Assembly: GCF_014648435.1 (NCBI RefSeq)
Contig: NZ_BMRC01000015.1
Coordinates: 124,001-188,000, forward strand
Length of the DNA stretch: 64,000 bases
Direction of reading: 5' to 3'
DNA from: Nonomuraea spiralis
GTDB lineage: Bacteria > Actinomycetota > Actinomycetes > Streptosporangiales > Streptosporangiaceae
The notes under the pieces are model-generated. The model was given only the letters and a program-made list of their open reading frames with translations, did not search any database and had not been told where the DNA came from. The translations under genes and the position numbers were made by a program. How positions within the stretch are numbered: position 1 is the first letter of the stretch; each line of letters starts with the position of its first letter. Below, one piece after another: positions 1 to 9,480 of the stretch.

Positions 1-414
1 GCGCTGCGCGCGTCGGCCGTTCCGGCTGGGGAGCACCTCGGGCCCGCCCAGCCGAGCCTGGACGGACTCGCCTCACTTGCCGAACGCAGCGGCCTGGACG
101 TGGTCATGACCGTGGAAGGCGAGCGGCGGCGGATCTCCGGCAGCCTGGAAGCCGCCGTCTACCGGATCGTCCAGGAAGCCCTCACCAACGTGCGCAAACA
201 CGCCGGGGTGCGCGACGTACGGCTCCACCTGCGCTGGACCGCGCGGGAACTGCTCGTCGAGATCGCCGACGAGGGCGGCGGGTCACGTCGGGACAGCGGC
301 GGCCACGGCCTGACAGGCATGCGGGAACGGGCGACCGCGTACGGCGGGACGCTCACCGCGGGACCGGGACAGGACGGCGGATTCATGGTCAGAGCCGTCT
401 TTCCGCTTGAATAG
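1..414 (+). CDS. Sensor histidine kinase, C-terminal part (cut by window edge)
   Basis: The open frame enters from the left edge and ends with TAG at 412-414. What remains is the ATP-binding domain of a NarL/DesK-type histidine kinase: an N-box (EALTNVRKHAG), a G1-like motif (IADEGGG) and a G2-like motif (GHGLTGMRERA). The sensor part and the phospho-accepting His region lie outside the window. A LuxR-type response regulator starts 5 bases downstream on the same strand, so the two form a two-component pair by context. The signal sensed cannot be read from this fragment. Confidence 0.9.
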   Translation, partial: ALRASAVPAGEHLGPAQPSLDGLASLAERSGLDVVMTVEGERRRISGSLEAAVYRIVQEALTNVRKHAGVRDVRLHLRWTARELLVEIADEGGGSRRDSGGHGLTGMRERATAYGGTLTAGPGQDGGFMVRAVFPLE

Positions 415-419
415 CGCGC

Positions 420-1106
420 ATGCTGCGCGTGCTCATCGCCGACGACCAGGATCTCTTCCGCGCCGGGTTCGGCCTGATCCTCGGTGCCCAGCCGGACATG
501 CTGGTGGTGGGCGAGGCGGCGGACGGCGACGAGGCGATCGAGCTGGCAGCGCGGCTGCGTCCGGACGTGGTCCTGATGGACGTGCGGATGCCGGGCAAGA
601 ACGGCATCGAGGCCACCAGGGAGATCTGCGCGACCACCTCCGCCAAGGTGCTCGTCCTGACCATGTTCGACCTGGACGAGTACGTCTACGACGCCGTCCG
701 CGCGGGCGCCAGCGGCTTCCTGCTCAAGGACATCCGCCGCGACGAGCTGGCGCATGCGGTGCGCACCGTGGCCGCCGGTGAGGCGTTGCTGGCGCCCGCA
801 GCCACCCGCAGGCTGCTGGAGAACCTGGTCAGACGGCCGGCTCACGGCCCGATGCCGCGGCTGGCGGGAAGGCTGGAGGCGCTCACCGAGCGGGAGCGCG
901 AAACGCTCAGGCTGGTCGCCCGCGGACTGTCCAACGGCGAGATCGCCGCCGCGCTCGTGGTCACCGAGCACACGGTCAAGACGCACGTCAGCCGCATCCT
1001 GACCAAGCTGGACCTGCGGGATCGGGTGCAGGCGGCGGTGTTCGCCTACGAATGCGGCCTCGTGGTCGCCGGTGAGAGTGACATCGAAGATCACACTCAC
1101 GAGTGA
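420..1106 (+). CDS. NarL/LuxR-family response regulator
   Basis: This 228-residue protein has a receiver domain followed by a LuxR-type helix-turn-helix. The receiver shows the acidic pair near the N-terminus (ADDQ), the phospho-acceptor Asp54 in LMDVRMPG, and a conserved Lys in LLKDI. The C-terminal HTH runs from LTERERETL through the recognition helix region TVKTHVSRIL. It starts at ATG 420, just after the kinase stop, so it is the cognate regulator of the upstream kinase. Target genes are unknown; the acyltransferase gene that follows closely may be co-transcribed. Confidence 0.95.
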   Translation: MLRVLIADDQDLFRAGFGLILGAQPDMLVVGEAADGDEAIELAARLRPDVVLMDVRMPGKNGIEATREICATTSAKVLVLTMFDLDEYVYDAVRAGASGFLLKDIRRDELAHAVRTVAAGEALLAPAATRRLLENLVRRPAHGPMPRLAGRLEALTERERETLRLVARGLSNGEIAAALVVTEHTVKTHVSRILTKLDLRDRVQAAVFAYECGLVVAGESDIEDHTHE

Positions 1107-1142
1107 CGCGCCACCAGGGTGGCCGCGAGCAGCATCGTCGCC

Positions 1143-2519
1143 ATGAAACGTGCCCTGATCGCGCTTGCCGCGGCCCTCGCCTCGGCTGTCCTGCTGCACT
1201 TCGGCACCGGCCTGCATCCCGTGGCCTGGCTGACGTGGCTCGCTCCCTTGCCCGTGCTGCTCGCCGCCCCCCGGGTGAGCGGAGGCTCGGCCTTCGCCGC
1301 CGGCGCCCTCGCCTGGCTCGGCGGGCAGCTGCAGTGGTGGCCGTACTTCACCGGGACGCTCGAGACGCCCGTCCCGGTGGCGGCCGGCCTGCTCGCCGGG
1401 CCGGCGCTGCTGTACGGCCTCGGTGTGCTGCTTCACCGTTCGCTGCTGGCCAGGCGGCGGACGCTGTCGGCCGTGCTCGCCGTACCGGCGTCGTGGGTCG
1501 GCGTCGAATACCTGATGGCGCTGGCCGGACCGCACGGCGCCTGGTGGAGCCTGGCCTATACGCAGGCCGACGTGCTGCCCGTCCTGCAGACGGCCTCCGT
1601 CACCGGCGTCTGGGGGATCACCTTCCTGCTCCTGCTCGTGCCCGCCGCCGTGGCCGCGCTTCTCGCACCAGGCGCGACCGGCCGGCTCCCTGTCGCGGTG
1701 ACCGCGGGCGCGATGGTGGCGCTCGCCCTGGCGTACGGTTTCGCGCGGCTCGGCACCGGCCAGGACGGCGGGCAGCACCGCGAGGTCGCGCTGATCTCCA
1801 CCGACAACCCGCGCGACACCGCGGAACTGGACTCCCCGCAGGGGCGCGACCTGCTCCGGCGCTACGGCCGGGCCGTCGACGCGGCCGCCGCGCGCGGTGC
1901 CGAGATCGCGGTGCTGCCGGAGAAGACGTTCGAGGCGGCCACCGCCCGCCTGCCGCTGGCCAGGCCGGGAGTGGCGGTCGTCGCCGGCGTCGCGCTCGGC
2001 ACCGGCGCGACGCGGACCAACAGCGCGCTGGTCTACCCGTCCGGCGCCCGCTACGACAAACACCACATGATTCCCGGGCTGGAGTCGGAGTTCACGCCCG
2101 GAAGCGCACTGACCCTGCTCGGCCCGACCACGACGGGCCTGATCGTCTGCAAGGACCTCGACTTCCCCTGGCTGGTACGGCAGTACCGCCAGGCCGGCGC
2201 GACCGCGCTGCTCGCCCCCGCCTGGGACTTCGACGACGACGCCTGGCTGCACAGCCGCATGGCGATGGTCCGCGGGGTGGAGAGCGGGTTGTCGGTGGCG
2301 CGCGCGGCCCGTCAGGGCTTCCTCACGGTGAGCGACACCCGGGGACGGGTGCTGGCCGAAGGCCGCAGCGGCAAGCCCGGCGTGAACACAGTGTTCGCGG
2401 CGCTGCCGCAGCAGGGCGCCTCGACCGTCTACACCAGCCTGGGCGACTGGGCCGCCTGGTCCTCGGTCGCGATGCTGCTCATCGGACTCGCCAGGCTCGG
2501 CATCCGCCGCTCCGCATAG
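1143..2519 (+). CDS. lnt: Apolipoprotein N-acyltransferase-like membrane protein
   Basis: The protein (458 residues from ATG 1143) has an N-terminal half of about six hydrophobic segments, then a nitrilase-fold domain, then one C-terminal transmembrane segment. This is the Lnt layout, which adds the third acyl chain to bacterial lipoproteins at the outer face of the membrane. The nitrilase triad is visible: Glu260 in VLPEKTFE, Lys306 in DKHHMIPG and Cys336 in LIVCKDLDF. The domain is shorter than in E. coli Lnt, so a related acyltransferase or amidase role is possible. A GTG at 1119 is an alternative start; neither start has a strong ribosome site. It follows the two-component pair by a few tens of bases. 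Confidence 0.82.
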   Translation: MKRALIALAAALASAVLLHFGTGLHPVAWLTWLAPLPVLLAAPRVSGGSAFAAGALAWLGGQLQWWPYFTGTLETPVPVAAGLLAGPALLYGLGVLLHRSLLARRRTLSAVLAVPASWVGVEYLMALAGPHGAWWSLAYTQADVLPVLQTASVTGVWGITFLLLLVPAAVAALLAPGATGRLPVAVTAGAMVALALAYGFARLGTGQDGGQHREVALISTDNPRDTAELDSPQGRDLLRRYGRAVDAAAARGAEIAVLPEKTFEAATARLPLARPGVAVVAGVALGTGATRTNSALVYPSGARYDKHHMIPGLESEFTPGSALTLLGPTTTGLIVCKDLDFPWLVRQYRQAGATALLAPAWDFDDDAWLHSRMAMVRGVESGLSVARAARQGFLTVSDTRGRVLAEGRSGKPGVNTVFAALPQQGASTVYTSLGDWAAWSSVAMLLIGLARLGIRRSA

Positions 2520-2671
2520 GATGTCCGCAGCTCAGAGCGATGTGATCTTGTCAGGCACGTGAGAGTAGGACGTCGGCGTCCGTGGCGGGTTCGTTCCAGC
2601 GATGGTGTGTGCCGGTCGGGGACGAGCTGGATCAGCTGTCGGGCCGGTGGGGCGTCGGCGATACTTTGGGC

Positions 2672-3511
2672 GTGGAGTACGTGTCCAGAGTGCCGCGTCC
2701 GCCGCTGGACAGGCTGATCGACGACCTTTACTACCTGGAGGGTGCGTCGCCGTACGCCCGGCTGACGCTGCCGCCGATGCCGTCGGCGTTGCTCATCGTC
2801 AACCTCGGGGCGCCGTTCCGCATCCGCGCCGGCACCGACATCGAAACGGCCGAGTACGCCGACGGCTGCGTGGTCACCACGCCCACCCGCGCGCTGGAGT
2901 TCGGCTACCCACTCCGGACCCGGTCCGTCGGCGTGCACTTCAAGCCGTGGGGGCCGGCGCCGTTCCTGCCGATGCCCGCGGGCGAGCTGTGTGACCGGCC
3001 GGTGACGATGGAGCAGGTTTGGGGCCGGCCTGCCATCGCTGAGCTGCGAGACCGGCTGGCCACGGCGGACGGACCGCACGAGATGCTGACGCTGCTCGAG
3101 GAGGAGCTGATGCGACGGCTGTGCGAGACCGACGGCCTGGGGCTGGTCCGCCATACGAGCAGCGTCATCGCGGCGACCAGAGGGGCGGTGGCGATCGGCG
3201 ACCTGAGCGTGGCAGCCGGTGTCAGCAGCACTCATCTGGCACAACGGTTCAAGAAGCTCATCGGCGTCACGCCGAAGCGGCTGGCCCGCACCTACCGCTT
3301 CGCCGCCACCGTGTTCTCGATCGACCCCGCCGGGCCGATCGACTGGGGCGACCTCGCCGGTGGCGCAGGCTACTTCGACCAGGCCCACTTCAGCCACGAG
3401 TTCCGGGCGTTCACGGGGCTCACGCCGACCCGGTACGTCGAAGTCCGGCGGCGGTTCCTACGCGAACATCCCGGCCACGCGCTGGACGGCTGGCCGCTGC
3501 CGGCCGATTGA
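2672..3511 (+). CDS. AraC-family transcriptional regulator
   Basis: The 279-residue product begins with a sensor-like domain (MEYVSRVPRPPLDRLIDDLY, of the kind annotated DUF6597) and ends with a double helix-turn-helix of the AraC type. The second HTH includes GYFDQAHFSHEFRAFTGLTP, a near-consensus AraC signature. I chose GTG 2672 because homologous proteins typically begin at this motif; a GTG at 2582 extends the frame by 30 residues that look non-conserved. A GATACT hexamer six bases before 2672 could be a -10 box of a leaderless transcript. It lies 65 bases upstream of the reductase gene and may control it. Confidence 0.88.
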   Translation: MEYVSRVPRPPLDRLIDDLYYLEGASPYARLTLPPMPSALLIVNLGAPFRIRAGTDIETAEYADGCVVTTPTRALEFGYPLRTRSVGVHFKPWGPAPFLPMPAGELCDRPVTMEQVWGRPAIAELRDRLATADGPHEMLTLLEEELMRRLCETDGLGLVRHTSSVIAATRGAVAIGDLSVAAGVSSTHLAQRFKKLIGVTPKRLARTYRFAATVFSIDPAGPIDWGDLAGGAGYFDQAHFSHEFRAFTGLTPTRYVEVRRRFLREHPGHALDGWPLPAD

Positions 3512-3576
3512 TTTCTTACAAGAACGACAGCTCACGACACGCTAATTTGGGGCACCCCAAAGCAGAGGAGAGCCCC

Positions 3577-4158
3577 GTGGGCAAGGTGGTCATGTACAGC
3601 TCGGTGTCGGTGGACGGCTTCATCGCGGACGAGAATGACCAGCCCGGACCGCTGTTCGACTGGCTGTCCAGCGGTGACGTCCCGTTGGACGAGAGCGGCG
3701 AGCTGAAGGTGTCGCAGACGTCCTACGACTACACCCGGCCGTACTGGGACCAGATCGGGGTCACGATCGTCGGCCGCCACGTATTCGACCTGACGGACGG
3801 CTGGGACGGGAAGCCGCCGGGCGGCATCGACCACGTGGTCGTCGTGTCGCACCGGCCGATGCCCGAGGGGTGGGACCCCGAGGCGCCGTTCCACCTCGTC
3901 GACGGTGTCGAGGCGGCCATGGCCAAGGCACAGGAGCTCGCGGGTGACCGCATGGTCGAGGTCGCCGCCGGCGACGTCGGTGGCCAGGTGCTTGCCGCGG
4001 GCCTGATCGACGAGGTGCGCATGGACGTCGTACCCGTCGTGTTCGGGTCCGGCAAGCGCTACTTCGGGTCGGTCCACGCGCAGCACCTGTTGGAGGATCC
4101 GGACGTGGCGATTCAGGGCAACCGGGTGCTTCACCTGCGCTACCGGGTGCGCCGTTGA
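3577..4158 (+). CDS. RibD C-terminal / dihydrofolate reductase-family protein
   Basis: The product is 193 residues with the start MYSSVSVDGFIADENDQPG, typical of the actinobacterial RibD-C family of NADPH-dependent reductases related to DHFR. The C-terminal strand region (DEVRMDVVPVVFGSGKRYF) is also typical. GTG 3577 is preceded by a good ribosome site, AGAGGAG at 3564-3570. The physiological substrate of these small enzymes is generally unknown. The AraC regulator directly upstream points to a regulator-enzyme pair. Confidence is high for the family and low for any reaction. Confidence 0.9.
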   Translation: MGKVVMYSSVSVDGFIADENDQPGPLFDWLSSGDVPLDESGELKVSQTSYDYTRPYWDQIGVTIVGRHVFDLTDGWDGKPPGGIDHVVVVSHRPMPEGWDPEAPFHLVDGVEAAMAKAQELAGDRMVEVAAGDVGGQVLAAGLIDEVRMDVVPVVFGSGKRYFGSVHAQHLLEDPDVAIQGNRVLHLRYRVRR

Positions 4159-4312
4159 CCGACCTGAGCGGGTAGAAGTCCACCGCGAACGGACTGGGCC
4201 TGAGCGTGGCCTTCGGGCTCGGTCGACGAGCCGGCGCCGCCCTCCCCGTCAGAGCTTCTGACATTGCGAGGGCGATGTGGAGCGGCAACACCAGGCGGTG
4301 GATCGGACCGCG

Positions 4313-6328
4313 TCATTGGCGGGAGAGTGCGCGAGTGAGGCCTGCCAGGATGGTCGTCGCGAGGATCCAGCCTGCCGTGATCAACGCCGCGGCGAGCCAC
4401 TGTTGTGCGCCGCGCGGGCCGAAGGAGCTCTCCTGTCCGAAGCTGATGATCGGGAGGAGCAGGTCCAGGGTGTAGAGGAAGGCGTTGAAGGGGGGAGCCT
4501 CGCCCGGCTTGAAGGCCGGTGGCTGGTGGGCGGTGAAAACGACCGTGCCGACGAGGAGAAGGGCTGCGAGCCAGAGCGCGGCGCGGAAGGGTCGGTAGCC
4601 GTACCCGACGGTCCAGTCCTGCACATGTCCCCACAGCCGCGCCCCGAGCCGCTGCCCCGAGCGGCGGCGACGCTGTTTGGCCAGCAGCACGTCGCGAGCA
4701 GCCTCATCGTGACCCTGCCGGCGGTAGACGGCGGCCAACTGCTCATAGGGTTGAGGTTGGTAGGCCTCTTTGGCCAGCCAGTCAAGTCGCTCCCGGACAG
4801 GCAGGGGAGCCTCCAGGCCGTCATAGGTGAAGCCGTTCATCAGTACGTGAGCAGGCCACCGGCTGGGATCGTCATCGAGCACGCCGACCCGGCTGTGGCG
4901 AAGGTCGACGGCCCGCAGCAGTTCCGTCTGGGGCCCGATCTTCAGCGAAGCCGCCTCTACACCACGAAGGTGAAGGTCACCGTCGATGGTGGTCTCCGCA
5001 AGACACAGTGTGGCGGCGATCCGGGAATTCCTGATCGAGACGTCTCCCGTGGCCGCGAAGCCTTCGCAGCAGTCGATGCCGCCGCCCGCAGTCACCTCCC
5101 ACAAGGACAGAACCCGCCCTCCGGGATTGCTGAGGGCGGCACCGTGAAACTCCAGGCTGCCCTCGATTCGGGCGTCGATGAGCACGATCTCCCCGTCGGC
5201 ACGGAAGCCTTCGCCGCAGCTGAGCCTGCCGGTGACCCCCAGCCGACGCAGGGAGAGCGCCGTCGCGCCCGGGTTGGACAACGTCCCGCCGTCGAGGTTG
5301 ACCGACCCGCGGACCTGGGTGGAGTCCAGAAAGAGCTCTCCGTTCGCCACGAAACCTGGTGTGAGCCGCAGTCCGCTGCCGATCTCCATCAGCGGCGCGT
5401 TCAGCGCGCGTCCTCCCGGATTGGTGAGGCGCGCCTGCGCGAAACGGAGCGAACCGGCCACACGGGCTCCACGCAGAAGGACTTCACCTTCGGCCGAGAA
5501 GCCGTCATCGATACGCAGCCCGCCCTCGACACCGAGCCTCTCCGCGTTCAGGGCGATGCCGTCCGGGTTGGACAGCTGAGCTCCGCTGAAGACGCACCGG
5601 CGCCCTATCCGGGCGTCCTGCACGCTCAGCTCCCCCCAGGAGCGGAAACCGCGGGCACACGACAACCCGCCGTCGATGACGACCCCCTCGGCGGTGAGGC
5701 TGAAGCCGCCTGACCGCCCGACCCGGGCGCCGTCGAGGGTCATCGTCCCGCCTATCCTGGCGCCGACAACGCGTAACTCACCGTCGATGACGGCGTTCGC
5801 GCACAGAAGATCACGGTCGGCGATCAGGCCGTCGGCGTGGACAGCCTGAGGTGCGTGGATCGTTGCGCCGCTGAGATTCAGCGTCCCGGACACATGGGCC
5901 CCGGCAAGCTCGATCGGGCCGGCCATCTCGCAGCCTTCCAGGCGCAGCGCCCCGCCGATCACAGCGTCTACGGCCTGCAGTCCGGGCGCCCGGGAGGCCG
6001 CGAGGTCCACCAGGCCGGTGCGGGCTCCGGTGAAGACCGGCGCTTCCTCGAACTCGCACCCAATCAGGATCAGAGGGTGTTGTACCTCGGCGTACGACAG
6101 GTCCAATCGGCCCGTGATCCGGGCGCCGGACAGGTGCATGCCGGGCGTCTGCCCTGCCAGGCGTTCCCGGGCGCCGAGCAACATCCTTGCGATGATCGCA
6201 GCCCGAACGGGGGTGCCAGGAAGATCCACAGGACGCGCTGTGGGAAACGCCTCCCAGAGGGCGGCTTCCGGCTCGGACAGGTCCTCGATGATCACAGGGA
6301 ACTCCCGGAAGGTCGCAAGCGTCGGCAA
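4313..6328 (-). CDS. Large repeat-rich membrane protein (beta-helix-like)
   Basis: This 671-residue protein is built mostly from short degenerate repeats of about 20 residues (patterns such as G-x-L-x-L-x-G-A-x-I and ALSNPGGRVLSL), suggesting a right-handed beta-helix or pentapeptide-like solenoid up to about residue 500. A linker rich in Arg/Gln follows, then two transmembrane segments near the C-terminus (ALWLAALLLVGTVVF and AALITAGWILATTILAGL). It starts at TTG 6328 behind the ribosome site TTGGAGG. Similar actinomycete proteins are often called membrane-associated oxidoreductases, but I see no redox motif. It carries a TTA codon at 5774-5776. Function unknown. Confidence 0.8.
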   Translation of the reverse strand: MPTLATFREFPVIIEDLSEPEAALWEAFPTARPVDLPGTPVRAAIIARMLLGARERLAGQTPGMHLSGARITGRLDLSYAEVQHPLILIGCEFEEAPVFTGARTGLVDLAASRAPGLQAVDAVIGGALRLEGCEMAGPIELAGAHVSGTLNLSGATIHAPQAVHADGLIADRDLLCANAVIDGELRVVGARIGGTMTLDGARVGRSGGFSLTAEGVVIDGGLSCARGFRSWGELSVQDARIGRRCVFSGAQLSNPDGIALNAERLGVEGGLRIDDGFSAEGEVLLRGARVAGSLRFAQARLTNPGGRALNAPLMEIGSGLRLTPGFVANGELFLDSTQVRGSVNLDGGTLSNPGATALSLRRLGVTGRLSCGEGFRADGEIVLIDARIEGSLEFHGAALSNPGGRVLSLWEVTAGGGIDCCEGFAATGDVSIRNSRIAATLCLAETTIDGDLHLRGVEAASLKIGPQTELLRAVDLRHSRVGVLDDDPSRWPAHVLMNGFTYDGLEAPLPVRERLDWLAKEAYQPQPYEQLAAVYRRQGHDEAARDVLLAKQRRRRSGQRLGARLWGHVQDWTVGYGYRPFRAALWLAALLLVGTVVFTAHQPPAFKPGEAPPFNAFLYTLDLLLPIISFGQESSFGPRGAQQWLAAALITAGWILATTILAGLTRALSRQ

Positions 6329-6511
6329 GGAGAGCCTCCAAGGTCATCACCTGTCTTGGCAACCTTCATGCCCGGCCCACCTCTTGGATCGCAAAGTGCG
6401 CGATCCGCGTACTCCTCCCGCGCCAACCCACGCCGCCCCAAGATCGGCCACACCGTCCCCGAACCGCGTGACCAGCGTGCCACCCGCCACAGGCCTACCG
6501 GCTGAAGAACT

Positions 6512-7636
6512 CTAGGCCGTCGTGTTGCGGCGGCCGTAGGTCAGGCGCCGTAGGAGGACCTCCATCGGGCCTCGGTGGCCTGTGCGGTGCAGCCAGGTTG
6601 CGAGGACGATCGAGACGGCGCCGATCGCGAGGGCGATGCCGAAGGCGGCGGCGAAGCCCACGTCGTCGGACAGGTCCAGCGTGAACGGGTAGAACAGGGC
6701 GAGGAACACCGCTGACTGGAACAGGTAGAAGGTCAGCGAGCGCCGGCCGAGGGCGGCGAGGGCGGCGGTGAGGGGGCCGGGGCGGGACCGTGTCGCGATG
6801 AGCCCCATGAGGGCCGCCAGGCCGATGCCGCCGGCATACCCGGTGAGGGTGTGCACGAGGACGGCGGCCCAAGGCGCGGGAGGCGTCCACACGCCGGACA
6901 GCAGCAGGGCTCCGGGGAGCCGGCCGGCGAGCGCGACGCCGAGGCAGATCACGGTGACGCGACGCAGCAGCGTCCGGTGCCGCTCGGGCTCGTCCAGGAC
7001 GCGGCGGCGAGCCGCCCAGATGCCCAGCATCATGCCCGGAACGATGTCGATCGTGCCCAGGACCGTCTTCACCGGCCACATCTGGAGGCCGGACAGCAGA
7101 TGGGAGCCGAGGTCGGCCGGCATGATCCCGGCTCCCGCGACGTCCACGGCGCCGGTCAGGGCCAGCAGGACCGGCCCGGAGGTCACGAGCACCGCCGGGA
7201 GGAGGGTCAGGGCGGCCGTCCAGCACAACACCGAGTCCCGGGCCCGTACGAGCGGGACGAGCATCAGCAGCGTCAGTCCGTACACCGCGATGATGTCCAC
7301 CGGCAGGAGCACGCCGTGCACGAAGCCGATGACGATCAGCCATCGGCTCCGGCGCCGCAGGAGCTTCTTGAGCGAGCCCCAGTCCCCGCCCCTCACCTGA
7401 TGCCGGTGCGCGAACTGGCCCAGCGCGTAGCCGAACATCAACACGAACATCGGCCGGGCCTGGTTGTGGGCGAGCAGATGATCGAGGAACGCGGCCACGC
7501 CGTCGAGCACCCCGAAAGCCGTGCCGGTGGCGAACACCGGCGCGTGCGCCACCGCGATCGCCAGCAACATCACGCCCCGGGCCAGGTCCGGCGCCAGGGA
7601 TCGGCCGGTCACCGTCGTGACGGTCACGGCCTTCAC
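6512..7636 (-). CDS. DUF418-family multi-pass membrane protein
   Basis: The 374-residue protein has about ten hydrophobic segments and the start typical of DUF418/YeiB-like proteins (SLAPDLARGVMLLAIAVAHA). The C-terminal half holds the family pattern GRRSLTFYLFQSAVF. The GTG start at 7636 overlaps the stop codon of the ABC permease (GTGA), so the two are translationally coupled. The context makes it an accessory subunit or passenger of the ABC-2 exporter operon. The biochemical role of DUF418 proteins is not established. Confidence 0.85.
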   Translation of the reverse strand: MKAVTVTTVTGRSLAPDLARGVMLLAIAVAHAPVFATGTAFGVLDGVAAFLDHLLAHNQARPMFVLMFGYALGQFAHRHQVRGGDWGSLKKLLRRRSRWLIVIGFVHGVLLPVDIIAVYGLTLLMLVPLVRARDSVLCWTAALTLLPAVLVTSGPVLLALTGAVDVAGAGIMPADLGSHLLSGLQMWPVKTVLGTIDIVPGMMLGIWAARRRVLDEPERHRTLLRRVTVICLGVALAGRLPGALLLSGVWTPPAPWAAVLVHTLTGYAGGIGLAALMGLIATRSRPGPLTAALAALGRRSLTFYLFQSAVFLALFYPFTLDLSDDVGFAAAFGIALAIGAVSIVLATWLHRTGHRGPMEVLLRRLTYGRRNTTA

Positions 7637-8466
7637 CCGACCCGCCGCAGGGCACGCTCACGGCGTGCCGCCACCGTCGAGCCGGACTCCCCGCGTGCCA
7701 TCCGCCGCAGCACGACCGGCGCCACGAGCAGGCCGAGCACCGCCCAGGCGCCCAGCACTCCGGCGGTCTCCAGGTGCCGCCAGGACTCGCCGATCTCGAC
7801 GGCGACCGCCGAGTCCGGCAGCAGGGCTGAGCGCATGCCGAGTCCCATCCAGTAGATGGGGAAGATCTGGGCGATCCACTGAAGCCACTCGGGCAGCGAG
7901 GTGATCGGGTAGAAGATGCCGGAGATCCCGATCAGGGCGAGGAACGGCAGCTGGACCAGCCCTTGGGCGCGTGCGGTGGTGAACACCGAGCCCAGGACCG
8001 CGCCGATGGGCAGGGTCGCGACCAGACCGAGCGCCAGCACCCAGGCCAGGCCAGGCCAGGAATCCGGGCCGATCCGCAGGCCCTCGACGAGGAGCACGGC
8101 GGGCACGAGGAAGATCACCAGATCGGCCAGCAGGCCGCCGGACACCGAGATCACCTTGCCGATCAGGTAGGCGGGCATCCCGTTCGGGGTCGCCTTGGCA
8201 CGCAGCAGCGTGCCGTCCTCGCGGTCGGCGGTGAGCTGCTGGCTCATGCCGATCAGGCCGGTCGCGGCGTTCATGCCGAGGATGCCGGGTAAGGCCAGGG
8301 CGCCGAGAAGGAGGGCGCCGACCGGCAGGTCCCGGATGAAGAGCAGCGTGGCGACCATCAGGGCCGGCCACAGGAAGTGGGAGAACAGCTCGGCGCCGTT
8401 GGTGAACGACTGCCGCAGCTCGATCAGGCCCCGGGACCAGCCCGCGCGCAGTACGGCCGTGTTCAT
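7633..8466 (-). CDS. ABC-2 type transporter permease
   Basis: The 277-residue protein has six predicted membrane segments and the ABC-2 exporter signature region (MSQQLTADREDGTLLRAKAT) between the second and third. It pairs with the ATPase encoded immediately upstream (ATG 8466 overlaps the ATPase stop at 8463-8465). Such exporters commonly move drugs or lipids out of the cell; the substrate here is not evident. The gene carries a TTA codon at 8290-8292, which could make full expression depend on the rare leucyl-tRNA. The downstream DUF418 gene overlaps by four bases. Confidence 0.92.
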   Translation of the reverse strand: MNTAVLRAGWSRGLIELRQSFTNGAELFSHFLWPALMVATLLFIRDLPVGALLLGALALPGILGMNAATGLIGMSQQLTADREDGTLLRAKATPNGMPAYLIGKVISVSGGLLADLVIFLVPAVLLVEGLRIGPDSWPGLAWVLALGLVATLPIGAVLGSVFTTARAQGLVQLPFLALIGISGIFYPITSLPEWLQWIAQIFPIYWMGLGMRSALLPDSAVAVEIGESWRHLETAGVLGAWAVLGLLVAPVVLRRMARGESGSTVAARRERALRRVG

Positions 8467-9356
8467 CGGGTCTCTCCCTCGGCCTCGCGCACCAGCGCCA
8501 GGTACGTCTGCTCCAGCGAGGCCCGATGGACCTCCAGCTCCCGGACGTCGTCGCCGTGGCGGGCGAACAGCTCGCGGACGAACGTGGTCGAGTCGGGCGT
8601 CCTCTCGACGTACCGCCGCCCGTCGCGTATCCAGCGCACCTCGTCCTCGCCGGCGATCCGCCGTGCCAGCTCGGCGGCGGTGCCGTCGGCGACGATCCGG
8701 CCGCCGTTCAGCACGAGGATGCGGTCGGCCAGCTTCTCGGCCTCGTCCAGGTCATGGGTGGTGAGCAGGACGGTGGTCTCGCGGGCGTCGGCCAGGTCGC
8801 GTACGAGATCGTGGAAGTCGGACCTGGCCTGCGGGTCGAAACCGGTGGTCGGCTCGTCGAGGAACAACACCTCCGGGCGCCCCACGAGGCCGATCGCCAC
8901 GTCGAGCCTGCGCCGCTGGCCGCCCGACAGTGTCTTGAGCTTCTTGCCGGCGTGCTCGGTCAGGCCGACCCTCTCGATCAGCTCGTCGGAGTCCCAGGGC
9001 CGCGGGATCCCGGGGGCGGCGTAGGGGGCGTAGTAGGTGCCGAGGTGGGCGAGGAACTCGCGTACCCGCCATTTGCCGTGGTCGCGCCAGGACTGCAGCA
9101 CGATCCCGAGCCTGGCCCGCCACAGCTCGTCGCCGTGCGCGGGATCGGCGCCGAGCACCGAGACCCGGCCCTGCGACCGGATGCGGAAGCCCTCCAGGAT
9201 CTCGATCGTGGTGGTCTTGCCCGCGCCGTTCGGCCCCAGCAGAGCCAGAACCTCGCCGTGGCGGACCTGGAACGTGACGTCGTGCAGGACGTCGAGCGAG
9301 CCGTAGCGCATGCGCAGCCCGTCGACGTCGAGCACGATGCCGTTGCTCTTCGTCAT
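8463..9356 (-). CDS. ABC transporter ATP-binding protein
   Basis: The 297-residue ATPase has all nucleotide-binding motifs: Walker A GPNGAGKTT (residues 41-49), Q-loop Gln88, signature LSGGQ (143-147), Walker B VLFLDEP and the switch His201. The C-terminal extension is typical of the DrrA/CcmA-like exporter subfamily. ATG 9356 is chosen because AAGAGG lies at a good distance upstream; the open frame continues to 9428 without similarity to the family. It forms an exporter with the overlapping permease gene and sits 124 bases downstream of the Clp-N-like gene in the same direction. Confidence 0.94.
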   Translation of the reverse strand: MTKSNGIVLDVDGLRMRYGSLDVLHDVTFQVRHGEVLALLGPNGAGKTTTIEILEGFRIRSQGRVSVLGADPAHGDELWRARLGIVLQSWRDHGKWRVREFLAHLGTYYAPYAAPGIPRPWDSDELIERVGLTEHAGKKLKTLSGGQRRRLDVAIGLVGRPEVLFLDEPTTGFDPQARSDFHDLVRDLADARETTVLLTTHDLDEAEKLADRILVLNGGRIVADGTAAELARRIAGEDEVRWIRDGRRYVERTPDSTTFVRELFARHGDDVRELEVHRASLEQTYLALVREAEGETR

Positions 9357-9480
9357 GAAATGACCTCTTTTCGTGTTCGGATGACCTCGTGCCGGAGCAC
9401 ATGCCGGCGAAGCCCGGCGCGAGGGCATGGCGCATCGCGGCCCGAACCGGGGCCGGAGCGTAGGGGCTAGGGGGTGCTGG

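Noticed and set aside
159..2252. A 697-residue open frame on the minus strand over the two-component and Lnt-like genes
   Set aside because: It is antisense to clearly recognisable genes, rich in Gln, Arg and Gly with no domains, as expected for a shadow frame in high-GC DNA.
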